Assembly: GCF_000353285.1 (NCBI RefSeq)
Contig: NZ_KB731324.1
Location: 5,945,018 to 6,009,017 of the forward strand
Origin: Leptolyngbya boryana PCC 6306
GTDB lineage: Bacteria > Cyanobacteriota > Cyanobacteriia > Leptolyngbyales > Leptolyngbyaceae
DNA length: 64,000 nucleotides
Direction of reading: 5' to 3'
The notes beneath the pieces were generated by a model. The model saw only the letters and a program-made list of their open reading frames with translations. It made no database searches and was not told where the DNA came from. Positions 18,867 through 26,759 of the stretch are shown here, in pieces. A program made the translations under genes and the position numbers. The first letter of the stretch is position 1. Every line of letters starts with the position of its first letter.

Positions 18867-19072
18867 TTTCTCTTTTCTGGCGGAGTGTTCAAAAGTTCCT
18901 CGCAGCGTTCCACATGAAACTGAAGGGTCGGACGCTTTGAGCCAATTGGAGAGATGTCGCGGAAATGATGCCCATGCTTAAACATTCCTGACCTGTACAA
19001 TTCTCTCAGCTTCTCGGCAGGTAGGTCTAGCGCGATCGCGGCTTCGTTCGTCAAATACCAGGTCTTCATCAT
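18848..19072 (-). CDS. Excisionase-like small helix-turn-helix protein
   Basis: 74 residues. The N-terminal TNEAAIALDLPAEKLRELYRSG is a winged helix-turn-helix of the MerR/excisionase type: tip of helix 1, turn, then recognition helix. It is followed by a basic wing (KHGHHFRDISPIGSKRPTLQFHVERCEELL). It overlaps the start of the integrase gene, the position expected for a recombination directionality factor that biases the integrase to excision. A transcriptional regulator role is also possible. No other xis candidate is in the element. Confidence 0.65.
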   Translation of the reverse strand: MMKTWYLTNEAAIALDLPAEKLRELYRSGMFKHGHHFRDISPIGSKRPTLQFHVERCEELLNTPPEKRKCYLTK

Positions 19073-19104
19073 TCAATGTTTCATGAAATTAGTTAAGAGT
19101 TGGG

Positions 19105-19129
19105 TTAGGGCGGGCTATTACCGCCCTAA
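19105..19129 (-). terminator. Hairpin between primase and excisionase genes
   Basis: 9-bp perfect arms TTAGGGCGG / CCGCCCTAA with a 7-nt loop, 12 bases past the stop of the primase-helicase gene. It may separate replication from integration functions. Confidence 0.5.
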
Positions 19130-19140
19130 GAGTTGATGGA

Positions 19141-22092
19141 TTAACGCCCAGTGCTTATTGAGAGCCGTTCAGGTTCGCACTCCGAAAGAGCCGTTAGGTT
19201 GCCCGTAGGATCTTTCACTACTAAACCGTCAGCAGCCCGAACAATCTCTTTCACGCGGATTATTGCCTTTGTCCGTTTATGAACGACGCAGCAACCAGCT
19301 TGCGCCCAACTGGGAATACGTTCATTAAGTGGAGCTTCAACTTCTTTCGCAGGAGTTGGTTCGGCTTGCTCAACAGGGGAATCTACTTGCTCTACGGAGT
19401 TAAAAGCCAGTCCCTTAATTCCTTTTTGGCGATGTCCAACGTCAACCAGTTTGCATTGAGGGAAAAGCTTCGAGAGCCTATTCCAAATCTGATTCGCGCC
19501 TTTGACATAGGAATCTCCAGGGCGCACATCTTCAGCCCAGATGCGACTCCCATTCCCATCAATCCTCAAAGTCTCGGTATCGATGTAAAACTGCTCAAGT
19601 TTTTCCCAGATTTCCTTAATTGGAACAATGGAGCCGCGATCTGGGGTTAATCCCGTTTCTTTCGCAAACTCAAACAGATGCGAATTGTGGATTCTAATTT
19701 CCTGCATCGCTTCGTCACAGCAAGAATAGTTGATGCCGTTCAGCAAAAGATCTTGAAATGCCGCAACCATCCGGTTCAGGAAAGCTGACAAAACGTTGTT
19801 TCTGAGAAAGTCTCGATCGTATTTGAACCGTGGATCTGCTTGAATTTCGCCTTTTGCGGGATCTGGGTTTGTTGCAAAAGTTTTATCGAAAGCAATTACG
19901 GCAAGCCTGCTATCGATAGCGTTCATACCTGCCTTGAGTGTGGGAATGTCGTTCAAATTAAATAAGAACACTGCTTTAGGATTGAACGGCTTTTCGTCAA
20001 TTCCTTTCAGCTCAAAGACCAACTCTTCGCCTGTGATCGCCGTTTTAAGGCTTGGCAAATCATCTAGACTCACACCTTTACGGTTCTCTGATGCCCAGTT
20101 AATTCGAGAAGTCGCCAACTTTGCAAGAGGAAATTTTCTTCCAAAGTCGTACTGCTGAAAATCCTCCAAACTTGCTGACGTTAATCCGGTTCCACCAAAA
20201 ACAGCGCTTACAGCTTCTCTGATCGTGTCCTTGCCGTTAGATCCAACTCCAATCGTCAGAAGTGCTTTGATGTTTCTGCCGTGGAACTTCCGAACCGTTT
20301 TAAGATCCATTGAAGCCGAAATCACCTTCATTAAAACGTTTTGTTGTGGCTGTTCCAATGCAGCCATCATGCGATCGCAGTCTTCAGAAGATGCCGATGG
20401 ATCGTATGTTGCTTGTGGCTCATAGAGGTAGTAGAGGTCTGGAGTATGCGGAATCAATTTGAATTCCGCAACATTGCCGCGCTCACCTGTGTAGTTGATT
20501 TGCAAGACTCCATTTGTGCAGTTCAACCCACTCGGATTACAGTCCTCAAACGGAACTGCAAATTGAATCTTGACCCAATCCAAAGCGCTCCGAACTTGGC
20601 TTGGCGTTGCATATGGATAGACGTAAAAAACCTCCCCTTTTGACACTTTCTTTTCCTTGATCGTATCTGCAAGTCCTCGAATTCTTGCAAGCTCAACATC
20701 ATCATCAGAATGCATGTAATGACTCCCTGTCCAACGATAAAGCTTGCCTGCAACGCAAATCCAGCGATCCTTCTTGTAAAGTGAATCGCTAACCATCTGA
20801 GGGAAGGTTTTGATTGCGTCGTCATCGTCATCATCTGATGAACTTGCCAACCGCAATCCTAGGGATTCTTGCAGCTTCAATGAGGCTTCAAGTCTTGCTT
20901 GGTTTCTTTCAGTTTCGAGCTTTTTCGAGATTGCTTTGAGTACCTTTTTTCCAAGCTTTGTCGAAGCTTGAATCTCACTGACCAACGATTCAGAGTCCAG
21001 CTCACTTAGATGCTCTATCGCAAGTGCCAGTAAGCCGTTAACGCATTCATCCCGTTTGGACACGTCCACAGCCTTGAGCGATTTAGCGATCGAGAACAGA
21101 TACTCTTTCGTGGCGGATGCCACGCCAATTTCGGCAGGAAAAAGCTCTTTTAAGCACTGGGGAATCTCAATCGCAGGAGCGCTAGAAGAAAATGCGATCG
21201 CATTTTTGACAGCATCCTCAAAAGCTTCCTTTCCGCTTTGCGTTACTAAATCATCAAGTCCTTTTCCCTGAGAATGCTCCCACAGGACAATCCGTACCGA
21301 AACCCCTTCTTGAGCGCTCAAAAGCTCAGCGGCTTGTTTAACGGCGTAGCCTACAGATCTCATGGTTTCAGGCTTCTCATCACGATCAAGAGCGATGAAA
21401 AATTCTCTCCCAGGTTGGCTAAATCTTTTTAGCTCCGGGTTAACGATGTGCTTGCCGTCTTCCTGTTTTTTAGTCAGGCAGCTTGCCCCGTACAGAGCAA
21501 TGGCAACATAACCCAAACTAATCGCGCAAAGCGCTTTTTTAGCGCCCTCGGTGAGAATGATCGGGATTTCTGGATTCTGCTCTACAAAATTCCAGAATGA
21601 ACCTTCTAGGGGAATCTCAGCACCATTTCGATTGTTGATTATCTGACGAATAGATTCGGGGATTGGAGGTAGGTAAGCCTTTGAGCCGTTCCCTTTGGGA
21701 GCTAGATAGGGCTTGTTGTAGCGTTCTTTGTCTGCATTCCAAGTCTGATAGTTCAGTTTCGCTTGCCACGAAGAGCTATCTTCGTTGTGCATCAGTGCAG
21801 CAAAGAAAGACTCTCTCAAAGCGAATCCTGCTTGGGAATCGCTTTGCTTCCATCCCAAAAATTCAGCGATAGGATTTGCGACTGCCTCCCCGTGTTCAAT
21901 CTGCATATCGCTGACAATTTGAACGACTGAGTTAAACAACTGCAAGTCAATTTTGCTGTCATTAACGAACTCTGTACGAATCCCTTCTGAAAACTCATCA
22001 AAGGTCTTGTATAAGACTCTTTTGGGTTTAGGCTGCTCAACGTGAGAAGTCTCAAGCTCTTGACGCTGAGCTAAGATTGAAGTATCTTGCAT
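19141..22092 (-). CDS. Primase-helicase with TOPRIM-like (DUF3854) and D5-type SF3 helicase domains
   Basis: 983 residues from the ATG at 22,092; an in-frame TTG 11 codons earlier is possible. Residues about 100-280 resemble the DUF3854/TOPRIM domain of plasmid and phage primases: PIILTEGAKKALCAI supplies the acidic Glu and FIALDRDEKPE the Asp pair. A D5-type helicase follows: Walker A ALLTIGVGSNGKDT at about residue 615, then FGRKFPLAKLATSRINWASENRKG as the likely Walker B/sensor region and a C-terminal winged-helix-like part. Such proteins unwind the origin and prime replication of plasmids, satellites and some phages. It is the only replication protein in the element. A long hairpin in its leader may control it. 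An acidic run (SSDDDDDDAIK) links the two halves. Confidence 0.85.
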   Translation of the reverse strand: MQDTSILAQRQELETSHVEQPKPKRVLYKTFDEFSEGIRTEFVNDSKIDLQLFNSVVQIVSDMQIEHGEAVANPIAEFLGWKQSDSQAGFALRESFFAALMHNEDSSSWQAKLNYQTWNADKERYNKPYLAPKGNGSKAYLPPIPESIRQIINNRNGAEIPLEGSFWNFVEQNPEIPIILTEGAKKALCAISLGYVAIALYGASCLTKKQEDGKHIVNPELKRFSQPGREFFIALDRDEKPETMRSVGYAVKQAAELLSAQEGVSVRIVLWEHSQGKGLDDLVTQSGKEAFEDAVKNAIAFSSSAPAIEIPQCLKELFPAEIGVASATKEYLFSIAKSLKAVDVSKRDECVNGLLALAIEHLSELDSESLVSEIQASTKLGKKVLKAISKKLETERNQARLEASLKLQESLGLRLASSSDDDDDDAIKTFPQMVSDSLYKKDRWICVAGKLYRWTGSHYMHSDDDVELARIRGLADTIKEKKVSKGEVFYVYPYATPSQVRSALDWVKIQFAVPFEDCNPSGLNCTNGVLQINYTGERGNVAEFKLIPHTPDLYYLYEPQATYDPSASSEDCDRMMAALEQPQQNVLMKVISASMDLKTVRKFHGRNIKALLTIGVGSNGKDTIREAVSAVFGGTGLTSASLEDFQQYDFGRKFPLAKLATSRINWASENRKGVSLDDLPSLKTAITGEELVFELKGIDEKPFNPKAVFLFNLNDIPTLKAGMNAIDSRLAVIAFDKTFATNPDPAKGEIQADPRFKYDRDFLRNNVLSAFLNRMVAAFQDLLLNGINYSCCDEAMQEIRIHNSHLFEFAKETGLTPDRGSIVPIKEIWEKLEQFYIDTETLRIDGNGSRIWAEDVRPGDSYVKGANQIWNRLSKLFPQCKLVDVGHRQKGIKGLAFNSVEQVDSPVEQAEPTPAKEVEAPLNERIPSWAQAGCCVVHKRTKAIIRVKEIVRAADGLVVKDPTGNLTALSECEPERLSISTGR

Positions 22093-22111
22093 GTTAGTTT
22101 GAAAAGCTTCT

Positions 22112-22156
22112 CGAATACCCGTCAACGCCCCTGGAAAGTTTGTTGGCGGGTATTCG
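22112..22156 (-). promoter_or_regulatory. Hairpin in the leader of the primase-helicase gene
   Basis: 15-bp arms CGAATACCCGTCAAC and GTTGGCGGGTATTCG (one G-T wobble) around a 15-nt loop, 20 bases upstream of the ATG at 22,092. In RNA it would sit at the ribosome entry region; in DNA it could be an operator or a replication structure. Confidence 0.5.
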
Positions 22157-22300
22157 TTTGTCTGGGCAATTCCTCAGAATCGCCCTTGCCGATATGTTGG
22201 TCGGCTCCCGTTTGCTTGCATCGCGCAACAATCCAGACGGGTAAGGTAAGGTTCAAAATATTTTTCAGGGCATCGCGCCGTGATTGTTTCGAGTCTAGCG

Positions 22301-22495
22301 CTAAAGAACAATGATATTGACCTGTCCTGGGTTTCGATCAATGAAGTGTTTTGCTAGACCGATCGCAAGGCGCACCTTTTCGCTACGTTTCTTCAGTTCG
22401 GGAAACATTCCGTCGATCAGTTCCATGTCTGCTTTTGATAAGGTCACTGGCGACCCACCATCATGCCGTGCTGTTGTTGTTTTCTTGTTGCTCAT
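22301..22495 (-). CDS. Small protein, possible ribbon-helix-helix regulator
   Basis: 64 residues. After a basic N-terminus (SNKKTTTARHDGG), SPVTLSKADMELIDGMFPELKKRSEKVRLAIGLAKHFI reads as a short strand followed by two amphipathic helices, as in some ribbon-helix-helix DNA-binding proteins. It lies about 200 bases upstream of the primase-helicase gene on the same strand and could control replication. No clear ribosome-binding site; the stop is inside an AT-rich region. Medium-to-low confidence that it is a real gene, and lower for the fold. Confidence 0.45.
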   Translation of the reverse strand: MSNKKTTTARHDGGSPVTLSKADMELIDGMFPELKKRSEKVRLAIGLAKHFIDRNPGQVNIIVL

Positions 22496-22589
22496 AGTGA
22501 TTAGTTAGCTCACTGAGATAAACTTACGGACTTTTCCGTGAGGAGTAACAACAACTCAAAAAAAAATCTTTTGAGTTTGATTTTGGATC

Positions 22590-22647
22590 AAGCCGTCTAC
22601 CCCTGAACACTGCGAAACATTTCGTACCGTCCAGGGGTAGACGGCTT
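22590..22647 (-). terminator. Long nested hairpin
   Basis: Perfect 16-bp outer stem AAGCCGTCTACCCCTG / CAGGGGTAGACGGCTT and a second inner stem CGAAA/TTTCG. It starts 5 bases beyond the stop of the GIY-YIG gene. It may be a terminator, though no T tract follows on the minus strand; an RNA element is possible. Confidence 0.55.
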
Positions 22648-22651
22648 TACT

Positions 22652-22930
22652 TCAAACCTCGCCCTGCTCATAAGAAGTCAGAAGTCGTCCAATATCACCT
22701 AACAACCGGAGCGAGTACCTAAATAATTCGCCGCCGATCGAGTAGAACTTAAATGTTTCAATGATTTTCGCTTCGATTCTTCCCTCGGTTGCTAGCGACC
22801 CCAAATCAACGATCCTCAAGCATTCCCAGTCCGGGCAGGAAGTCCGCAACTGCTGGAGCCGTCGATCTATATTGTTTGTGATGCCGATCTTCAAAGCCGC
22901 CTGTCTTTTGCTTTCTAACAAATAAATCAT
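22652..22930 (-). CDS. GIY-YIG-like nuclease domain protein (T5orf172-like)
   Basis: 92 residues. MIYLLESKRQAALKIGITNNIDRRLQQLRTSCP matches the GIY-YIG/T5orf172 fold: a Y-L strand in place of GIY, then KIGITNNIDRRLQQL with the conserved Arg pair, and a catalytic Glu candidate in EGRIEAKIIETFKFY. The rest of the domain is short. The degenerate first motif makes strong nuclease activity uncertain. It starts directly after the stop of the preceding gene (TGA then ATG), so the two are translationally coupled. Phage and plasmid GIY-YIG proteins include homing enzymes and host-DNA nucleases; the role here is unknown. Confidence 0.65.
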   Translation of the reverse strand: MIYLLESKRQAALKIGITNNIDRRLQQLRTSCPDWECLRIVDLGSLATEGRIEAKIIETFKFYSIGGELFRYSLRLLGDIGRLLTSYEQGEV

Positions 22931-23221
22931 TCAGCGCTCCGAAATCATTGAAAGTTCTTCGCTCTCGATCGCCAAATCGATCGCCGCACAGAGCATTAAT
23001 TCTGCGATCGCCTGATTCAAATCCTGGTAGAGGCGATCAGAGATCGCGCTTCCGCTCCATGCCTCCCAGAGAGTGATTCGCAGTAGTTCCGCTTCAGGTT
23101 GGATTGTGATTCCATATGCGCCGCAATCTAACCCTGTTGAAGCCAGGATTCCGTCCCTGCAAAGTTCAATATTTTGAAAGCTCTTGTCTGCAAGAATGTT
23201 GATAATTTCCGAAACTTTCAT
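22931..23221 (-). CDS. Small acidic protein, function unknown
   Basis: 96 residues, acidic, no signal peptide. The text KVSEIINILADKSFQNIELCRDGILASTG suggests an alpha-beta fold, and AIAELMLCAAIDLAIESEELSMISER a C-terminal helix. No family recognised. It is the third gene of an apparent operon (HicA-like, 42-residue protein, this gene, GIY-YIG gene), with the next start immediately after its stop. Confidence 0.5.
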   Translation of the reverse strand: MKVSEIINILADKSFQNIELCRDGILASTGLDCGAYGITIQPEAELLRITLWEAWSGSAISDRLYQDLNQAIAELMLCAAIDLAIESEELSMISER

Positions 23222-23288
23222 CGTCTTTAATCCACATAAATTTCACCTCAAAACATCCGAGTATCTTGTTCGGGAATTCACACATTAT

Positions 23289-23417
23289 TCAATCTTTCTT
23301 CGCTACGCAGCGAAGTTTTTTGTCGCGCCAGCGCTTCAACTTTTGTCCCGGTCTTAGAACGCTTGGTTCTTCCGGTTTTGTCTCGATTAGTACAAGCTGA
23401 TCATCGTCTTTCTTCAT
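23289..23417 (-). CDS. 42-residue basic small protein
   Basis: A short reading frame, KKDDDQLVLIETKPEEPSVL then RPGQKLKRWRDKKLRCVAKKD: acidic first half, strongly basic second half. Its start lies 3 bases after the stop of the HicA-like gene, which argues that it is translated as part of that operon. Function unknown; an RNA-binding or antitoxin-like role is only a guess. Confidence 0.4.
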   Translation of the reverse strand: MKKDDDQLVLIETKPEEPSVLRPGQKLKRWRDKKLRCVAKKD

Positions 23418-23420
23418 AGT

Positions 23421-23594
23421 TCAAAACCCAAATAATTTTGCTTCGATTGCTTTTGAGATTTGTCCTCTTGCAGCGTTAACGCTGATCGAAACAATGCCTC
23501 GTTCTGGATGGCTCCAAAGCTGATGTGAGCCTTTCGCAAAACGTTTGAATCGCCATCCTTGAGCAATTAGCTTCTGTTTGAATTTGGTGTGCAT
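23421..23594 (-). CDS. HicA-like mRNA interferase-fold protein
   Basis: 57 residues with a good ribosome-binding site (AGGAG, 9 bases before the ATG). KQKLIAQGWRFKRFAKGSHQLWSHP is the HicA pattern: helix, G-W turn, and the GSH motif with the catalytic His, followed by a strand ISVNAARGQISKAIEAKLFGF. HicA proteins cut mRNA on ribosomes and are normally neutralised by HicB. No HicB-like partner (partial RNase H fold plus HTH) is visible in the operon, so either it is an orphan, the 42- or 96-residue neighbour acts as a new antitoxin, or it only shares the RNA-binding fold. Confidence 0.6.
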   Translation of the reverse strand: MHTKFKQKLIAQGWRFKRFAKGSHQLWSHPERGIVSISVNAARGQISKAIEAKLFGF

Positions 23595-23645
23595 TTTGGG
23601 ATTTCTCCTGATAACTTGATAGCTTGATTGTAGCGAGATCTAATT

Positions 23646-23774
23646 CTGTATCGTCTGTATCGGATTCTGTATCGTATCGACTGTATCGCTGTATCGTATC
23701 GGCTGTATTGCCTGTATCTTCGTCGATACAGTGCTGATACGGGGTGTTTCGATACGGGCGATACAGCGATACAG
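23646..23774. repeat. Array of CTGTATCG octamers in two opposed arms
   Basis: The left arm (23,646-23,719) holds CTGTATCG five times (23,646, 23,655, 23,667, 23,681, 23,689), two overlapping GTATCG half-copies (23,674, 23,696) and the variants CTGTATTG (23,703) and CTGTATCT (23,712). The right arm (23,724-23,774) holds the inverse CGATACAG at 23,724, 23,759 and 23,767, plus CGATACGG (23,750) and a TGATACGG variant (23,734). It starts 52 bases upstream of the HicA-like ATG and ends 8 bases from the stop codon of the DNA-pump gene. Candidate roles are translocase recognition site, origin or centromere. Confidence 0.9.
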
Positions 23775-23781
23775 GCAGTCT

Positions 23782-25611
23782 CTAACTGTTAGCAAAAAAG
23801 CTTCCGTCTACCTCGTAGATTTCATCTTCGAGTACCATCACATCCAGATAAAGCTTGATGTCATCGGTAGACATCCCTTTAACAGGTTTTCTCGCTCTGG
23901 CTGACAGATCGCGAGGCTTAGAACCCTCGCTGTTTGCCAGTAGAAAGCGTTTGATTTCTGCCCTGATTTCGAGTTCATCGTTGTCGGTTTCGTTCCCATC
24001 AGATACAGTATTTTCGCTGTGATAAAACTGCTCGATAGGATGTTCGGCTTCAGTCGATTGCATTAATGATTCGAGTGATACTCTGCGCGATTTCGGCTCT
24101 GATTTAGATTCTGAATTTACAGGAACATCTCGAACCAAATCAGGGTAAACCGGAGTGATTCCCCACGAATTCGTAATCGAATCAAAGTACACTCGCCCTG
24201 TTTCGTTCAGTTGCGATTGCGTTGGCTCACCACTAAAGAAAGTCGAGCGATTGGCAATCAAACCTTGATTTGATTTCGCCAATAACAGCACCCGTCTGTA
24301 AACGTTGCGAGTACCGCCACTAATACCGAAGTCATCAGTGTTCGGTGATTGGCTGACTAACCAGCCGTACTGCTTAGAACTCCGTCCCATTGAGCAAAGC
24401 GCGTTAAACCCTGCCATCAGTCCCTTGAACCACTTCCCAGTCTTTTCCTTCACCGCTAAGGCTTCATCAAAAATCAGAAGCTTCATTGGTGCATGTGAGT
24501 TCTGAAACTCTGCAATGAAGTTGTCGATCGCGTCTTGAATGGCTTCCATGTCCTCAGCAGGAGTGAACGGACGAATAGGGCATTGCAGCAAGCGATCGCA
24601 CATCTTCCAGTAATCCGCCTCTGCCGGGTCAGACTTCGGATCAATCGCCCAAATTTCACATTCAGGATGCAACTGTTTGATCCAGCGAGTTGCATAAGCG
24701 ATCGTCAACCCTTTTCCGGCTCCCGGCTGTCCGACAATCAGAGTCGATTGCAGATGTTCAGCAAGTGACTTGGCAATGTCTTCTGATGCCTGTTTTTGAG
24801 CCGTAGAAGCAACGCTTTGAACCATTGGCGCGTGTTGTACCTCTACCGCGTTTAAGCGGGTATTGGAGCCGATTTGCGGGGCTTGGAATGATGCTCTCGC
24901 TGCATCCCCTTCAATTGCACCCGCGCTTTGCAATCCGTACTGTGGGAAGCGCTTCGATGCTTCTGGCAGATGAGAGGTATAAATCGCGGGATTGCCGAGA
25001 ACATCTCGCAATGCTTGGGGATTAGCGAAATAACTCTGAATCGTTCTCGCGAGAAACGCATCAATCAAGAACTGATAGCACGCCCACCGTTGCGTAGGGT
25101 GAACATGGTTCATTGCTGACAACAAGCCTTCAGGGGAGAAGTGCAGAAGTTCATATTCAATCTTTTCGCGATCGCTCAAATAGGCTGCATCCTCTCGAAT
25201 CGAATCTCTCGCTCCCTGGATTGCTGCAACGTCGTAAGCGTTTCCAGTCTCGGTCGAACCGGATAACTCAATGTCTCGCTCTGATTGGGTCTTACTGGAC
25301 AGTGGCATCAGTTGCAGCTTGCCAGTTTGCAGCCATTGAGCAAAGACTGCCATCGAATAGGCAACCGCGCTGCCTGCGACCACTAATCCCCCCAATGGAT
25401 TGCTGAGAATGAGTAACGCGCTGCCGCCTGCAATACCCGCTAACCCTGAAACTTTGCCAACGCCTGCGTCAATCTTAGATGTCTTGATCTCATTGCGTAG
25501 AGTATGTTTTCGAGTCTCGATAAAATTCAGCGTATCGCCCATCTCCAGTAGGGTTGCAGGGAGAAGCTGATCATCATTCATCAGTTGCGGATTAAACTTG
25601 TTCAGAGCCAT
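23782..25611 (-). CDS. Membrane-anchored FtsK/TraB-like P-loop DNA translocase
   Basis: 609 residues. Residues about 50-95 form a hydrophobic hairpin (GLAGIAGGSALLILSNPLGG, then GSAVAYSMAVFAQWL). A linker domain follows, then the motor: Walker A LIVGQPGAGKGLTIAYA at about residue 295 and Walker B MKLLIFDEAL at about 380, with GRSSKQYGWLVSQSPN as a sensor-like strand. The last 60 residues (IRAEIKRFLLANSEGSKPRDL...GMSTDDIKLYLDVMVLEDEIYEV) look like a winged helix, the position of the sequence-reading gamma domain of FtsK and of Streptomyces TraB. An octamer array lies directly after the stop. Inferred role: pumping double-stranded element DNA, either for transfer or into a particle. A VirD4- or HerA-type ATPase is the alternative. 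All motor motifs are intact. Confidence 0.7.
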   Translation of the reverse strand: MALNKFNPQLMNDDQLLPATLLEMGDTLNFIETRKHTLRNEIKTSKIDAGVGKVSGLAGIAGGSALLILSNPLGGLVVAGSAVAYSMAVFAQWLQTGKLQLMPLSSKTQSERDIELSGSTETGNAYDVAAIQGARDSIREDAAYLSDREKIEYELLHFSPEGLLSAMNHVHPTQRWACYQFLIDAFLARTIQSYFANPQALRDVLGNPAIYTSHLPEASKRFPQYGLQSAGAIEGDAARASFQAPQIGSNTRLNAVEVQHAPMVQSVASTAQKQASEDIAKSLAEHLQSTLIVGQPGAGKGLTIAYATRWIKQLHPECEIWAIDPKSDPAEADYWKMCDRLLQCPIRPFTPAEDMEAIQDAIDNFIAEFQNSHAPMKLLIFDEALAVKEKTGKWFKGLMAGFNALCSMGRSSKQYGWLVSQSPNTDDFGISGGTRNVYRRVLLLAKSNQGLIANRSTFFSGEPTQSQLNETGRVYFDSITNSWGITPVYPDLVRDVPVNSESKSEPKSRRVSLESLMQSTEAEHPIEQFYHSENTVSDGNETDNDELEIRAEIKRFLLANSEGSKPRDLSARARKPVKGMSTDDIKLYLDVMVLEDEIYEVDGSFFANS

Positions 25612-25680
25612 TTGATTTACCTCGCCGGGGAATTGAATGGAAAGAAAAGAGGGGAGTGTGACGGCTCCCCTTTGTCGTAT

Positions 25681-26547
25681 CTATGCAGATTCAGATTTGT
25701 TTGCGGCTGGCTTTCGGAAGTTCAGCCATTTTGGGAAACGCTTCGACTCGTTTTCAGTCTTCACGATGTCCTCATTGGCTTGCCAGAGCGCTACAAACTT
25801 CTCTGCTGCAAAGACGTTGATGTAAGTCCAAATCGCGCAGGTAACGAAAGCGCTAGGGCTTAGGAACATGAATCGGTAGAGTGGTGCGACGGCAGATGCA
25901 ACATCCACAGCGTATGAAGCTCGAACCGCGCCAGAGATTTTCTTGTGATTGGCTGTACCTGCTTGCTTGTAGGCTCTCGCTTCAATCTTCACTACGTCGA
26001 TAGAGTCCTTTGGAACTTCACCCACTCGGAGGTTCTTGACCGATTCATAGTCCTGCTTCGCCTTGGCAACCGACTTTTTACCGCGCTGCAAGTTAGCCTG
26101 AACGCCCAGAATAACGATCGAGATAATGCCAGTCACATAGAAGTTTGGATCAGCGAATGCAACGCCAATGTTCTGAATGTTGCCATTGTTAGGGCTGAAC
26201 GGTTTCGGCATGAATGATGGGTGAGTTTCGGCAATGTATGAACCATCAAACTTGCCCGTCTTAGAGAAGTAATTGCCGATGGCGAGTGCTTGCCAATAGG
26301 ATTCTGCCGAACATAGCCAGAAGTAAATGGCGATTGAACCAAGAAAGATTCGCTGTCCACCTCTCGGAGCCGTACACCACTTGTAAAGTGCGGCTGGACG
26401 GGAGAAGAACCACGCAATACAATCTGCCATCGAACCAAAGATTTCGTCAGGCGATGGATTCGTATCATGATTTGTTTTCGCTGGCTGTGCTGTAGGGGAT
26501 TCGGTCTTGTTTTGGTTTGAATTGCCTTGAGTGGTCCGAAGTGCCAT
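25681..26547 (-). CDS. Membrane protein, probable partner of the DNA pump
   Basis: 288 residues from the ATG at 26,547, chosen because AGGAG lies 9 bases upstream; the frame is open 40 codons further but has no such site. A 70-residue polar N-terminus is followed by hydrophobic helices at IFLGSIAIYFWLCSAESYWQ, FYVTGIISIVILGVQA and FMFLSPSAFVTCAIWTYINV, with a charged cytosolic stretch between (KKSVAKAKQDYESVKNLR). No family recognised. It lies 69 bases before the FtsK/TraB-like gene on the same strand, so a membrane channel or anchor for that pump is a reasonable inference. Confidence 0.6.
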   Translation of the reverse strand: MALRTTQGNSNQNKTESPTAQPAKTNHDTNPSPDEIFGSMADCIAWFFSRPAALYKWCTAPRGGQRIFLGSIAIYFWLCSAESYWQALAIGNYFSKTGKFDGSYIAETHPSFMPKPFSPNNGNIQNIGVAFADPNFYVTGIISIVILGVQANLQRGKKSVAKAKQDYESVKNLRVGEVPKDSIDVVKIEARAYKQAGTANHKKISGAVRASYAVDVASAVAPLYRFMFLSPSAFVTCAIWTYINVFAAEKFVALWQANEDIVKTENESKRFPKWLNFRKPAANKSESA

Positions 26548-26558
26548 GAGTGTTGCTC

Positions 26559-26759
26559 CTATTTGAGTAGTGGAGTTTTCTTGTCCGTCTTCCTGCGCGT
26601 CTTGCTGGCTATGCCGATAGCCTCGCTTGAAGCCTTGCCTGTATGCCGATCGTTGTTCGATCGGCATACAGATTCTCGATAAATGCGTTCGGGGGAAATG
26701 TTGAAAGTTTTGTACCCGTCCTCATATCCCACATGAGCGGGGCTATCAGTCACGATCAT
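26559..26759 (-). CDS. Small protein, coupled to the upstream gene
   Basis: 66 residues. Its ATG overlaps the stop of the gene before it (ATGA), a strong hint of translation. The sequence is basic toward the C-terminus (GIASKTRRKTDKKTPLLK) and has no membrane segment. Its 3' half overlaps, in another frame, the open stretch upstream of the membrane protein gene, so only one of the two frames is likely real there; the coupling and the ribosome-binding site at 26,556 favour this one. Confidence 0.4.
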   Translation of the reverse strand: MIVTDSPAHVGYEDGYKTFNISPERIYRESVCRSNNDRHTGKASSEAIGIASKTRRKTDKKTPLLK

